Of a DNA stretch of 34,170 nt, positions 32,488 through 34,170 are shown in pieces. The notes under the pieces were generated by a model. It worked only from the letters and a program-made list of their open reading frames with translations. It did not search any database and was not told where the DNA came from. How positions within the stretch are numbered: the stretch's first letter is position 1; the number at the start of each line of letters is the position of its first letter. The translations under genes were made by a program, and so were the position numbers. The DNA is taken from the NCBI GenBank assembly GCA_040386295.1, contig JAZKFR010000073.1, positions 1-34,170 on the forward strand, read 5' to 3'. This DNA comes from JAZKFR01 sp040386295. GTDB taxonomy: Bacteria > Pseudomonadota > Gammaproteobacteria > Burkholderiales > Rhodocyclaceae.

Positions 32488-34170
32488 TTATTGTTTGGCA
32501 GACTGCTGAGCACCTTGCGTCATACGACGACGCAAGGTCTTATAGACAAAGAACACACCAAGCGCGAGCAGCGCGGCGTAGGCACACAAGGCAAAACGTG
32601 AGGGTGGAATAGGTTCAGCAGGCGCGTTGGGATCTTTTAATTCAGCCGGAAAAGGACGCGGTGGAACAGGCACAATTTTCCATTTGCTTTTATCTTCAGG
32701 CACCCGATCCATGTACTCATCAATCGATTCAATCGGTGCCTGACCCAGCGCACGCGATGAGGGGAACTGCGGAATGCGCACATAAATCAAGGCCTCGACA
32801 TCATCAGCCAGCATCCGCTCAAACGCTGTTTCTGCAGCGGCAGCGGTAGTAAAACGCTGTAACAGATCGCCACCGATTGCGGCAAAAGCGACCAGAGGAT
32901 AAAGATTGCTGCGCTCGGCTGCCAGATAATCATAAGCATTCAAGCCACTGTCTAAACTCATTTCCTTAATTGCCATATAGGGCAATGCTGCGCTCGCTTT
33001 AAGCAAACTGCTGGGACCTGCTTCTGGAATGCGCCAACCCAGCGAACGCAAGGTTTCAATACTCACGCCAGCACAGTTGGCCGCAGCATGCCGATAGTGA
33101 AAATCATGGCGATAAAAATGGTTAAAGACGCGCCCAATGGCTTCTTGATACAAGCCCGCAACACGCTCCTGTTTGAGCACAGCCACCAACATATAAGAGG
33201 GTCGATACCAGGCTTGGCCGCTGTTCAAATCGGTCATATAGCCATCCATAGGCAACATCGAGGCGACAATCCCTTTCTCGCTGACCGAATCAAGATTGTA
33301 AAAATTATTGACGATCCAATCGCCCCAATCACCACGTTCAGCCTGCCCAAGCTGTGCAGCCGGCTGCCCTCGGAAAACGCCGGTTGCTACTGCGAAATGA
33401 CCGCCGTGCGCCTCATCGTCATCGCCCTGCGCGCCGTTCAGCATAAAAGCAATAACCGGTTTGCCTGACCATTGCCGTGTCGCTTGCGGATCACGTTGCC
33501 AGAGCACTCTAGCCGCGAGCGGTGCACTAGCTTTAGTGCCGTCAGCACGCACCAAAGCAGCGAGCGTCTCGCCTGCTTTGAGCGGTTGATAAGGCAATTT
33601 AGCGAAGTCCAATGCGTAATCTTCTGGCCAAACCGTACGCGCGGTAAAACGCTCTTGTTCCATACGCCCACGCAAACGCAGAGGACGATCTGCAAAATGG
33701 CGCACGCTACTCGCGTCGTAATACGAAAGATTGCTCGCGATTTTGGGCACGACGGCAAAAGGAATTTGCTGCCCATCAGCGCCAATAAGCGCTGAGCCAT
33801 CCCGCTTTAAGCGGACATTCTCGGCAACTTGTGGCGAGCCTAACCACAGTAGTGGCGGCTTTTTTCCTTCGCCAGCAAGATGCGAACTTGCCCAGTTACG
33901 CACATCCTCCTGCGCTTCGAGCTTAGGCGAGAACTCTGTCGGCGCCGATTTTGGCAGCGCAATCAAATCGTCACGGAAGTACCACAGAGCCTGAGGAATC
34001 GTCGCGCAATCTTGGCAAGCGCCCTTGAGCAGACGAAAATCTTGCGTCGGATAAAGACCCAGACGCCCATCATCCAGTGCATCGCGTACCGTCGATGATG
34101 CTGCATTAACCGAGACATTCAGCACTGACAGACACGCCACAGCAAAGCGCAGTGCGTGTAAAAAACCAAT
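32488..34170 (-). CDS. Large exported/membrane protein with permuted papain-like features, 5' end cut by window edge
   Basis: Not identified by name. The reverse frame is open through the right edge: 560 residues are visible, and the codons before the first in-frame GTG (34140) read GFLHALRFAVACLSVLNVSV then NA, a signal-peptide core cleaved before ASSTVRD, so the real start lies outside. Features: GGHFAVATG in the middle, followed by GDWIVNNFYNLDSVSEKGIV and, ~120 residues after the His, NCAGVSIETLRSLGW. A His before a Cys at the start of a helix matches circularly permuted papain-like (DUF4105/Lnb-type) proteins; this is inference. A Pro-rich stretch (VPVPPRPFPAELKDPNAPAEP) leads to one C-terminal membrane helix (FALCAYAALLALGVFFVY) and a basic tail. 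Most of the protein should be periplasmic. lplT follows. Confidence 0.7.
   Translation of the reverse strand: MGFLHALRFAVACLSVLNVSVNAASSTVRDALDDGRLGLYPTQDFRLLKGACQDCATIPQALWYFRDDLIALPKSAPTEFSPKLEAQEDVRNWASSHLAGEGKKPPLLWLGSPQVAENVRLKRDGSALIGADGQQIPFAVVPKIASNLSYYDASSVRHFADRPLRLRGRMEQERFTARTVWPEDYALDFAKLPYQPLKAGETLAALVRADGTKASAPLAARVLWQRDPQATRQWSGKPVIAFMLNGAQGDDDEAHGGHFAVATGVFRGQPAAQLGQAERGDWGDWIVNNFYNLDSVSEKGIVASMLPMDGYMTDLNSGQAWYRPSYMLVAVLKQERVAGLYQEAIGRVFNHFYRHDFHYRHAAANCAGVSIETLRSLGWRIPEAGPSSLLKASAALPYMAIKEMSLDSGLNAYDYLAAERSNLYPLVAFAAIGGDLLQRFTTAAAAETAFERMLADDVEALIYVRIPQFPSSRALGQAPIESIDEYMDRVPEDKSKWKIVPVPPRPFPAELKDPNAPAEPIPPSRFALCAYAALLALGVFFVYKTLRRRMTQGAQQSAKQ

Overview
This 34.2-kb window looks like chromosome of a betaproteobacterium, most likely order Burkholderiales. 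That is inferred from gene content and order (NUDIX hydrolase overlapping mnmA, ilvE followed by a CHCC zinc-ribbon gene and waaF, alr overlapping radA, lepA next to accessory genes), not from any rRNA marker. I see no tRNA, rRNA, CRISPR array, transposase or phage gene. A 100-base run of N at 23408-23507 marks an assembly break.

Layout. The left edge (1-1500, minus) holds the start of lepA, cut at its 3' end. At 1674-6986 (minus) lies a bufferin-type copper-peptide operon: bufA precursor (DUF2282), bufB (DUF692 iron enzyme), bufC (DUF2063 partner) and a DoxX-family membrane protein. It ends in a clear intrinsic terminator at 1538-1563. Between bufC and doxX sits an extra 818-residue gene with a trypsin-like protease domain (apparent triad H199/D233/S306), a helical middle, and a C-terminal domain with an HH...N...R.DD pattern like nuclease-type effector domains. 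This cargo gene is the best candidate for something undescribed. At 7267-10291 (minus) are maf and two translationally coupled MacB/FtsX-type ABC permeases with no ATPase beside them. An M20 amidohydrolase (10439-11668) and a small membrane protein of unknown function (11793-12245) follow.

At 12712-19196 (plus) is a partial Tad/Flp pilus operon: Flp-like pilin, TadG-like, TadE-like, an unknown periplasmic protein, a second Flp-like pilin, CpaB and the CpaC secretin. The ATPases, TadB/TadC, the prepilin peptidase and the secretin pilotin must be encoded elsewhere. Next, on minus, come an EamA exporter and a large CHASE-PAS-GGDEF-EAL protein whose GGDEF half looks intact and whose EAL half has lost key residues. 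A repeat-rich 730-bp noncoding stretch containing the N gap separates it from alr-radA (plus).

The right part is housekeeping: ilvE, CHCC zinc ribbon, waaF and an NTF2-like gene (minus, compact operon), NUDIX-mnmA (plus), then lplT behind a large envelope protein that runs off the right edge (minus). Start codons were moved downstream of the longest open frame wherever a ribosome binding site, signal peptide or family start pointed there.
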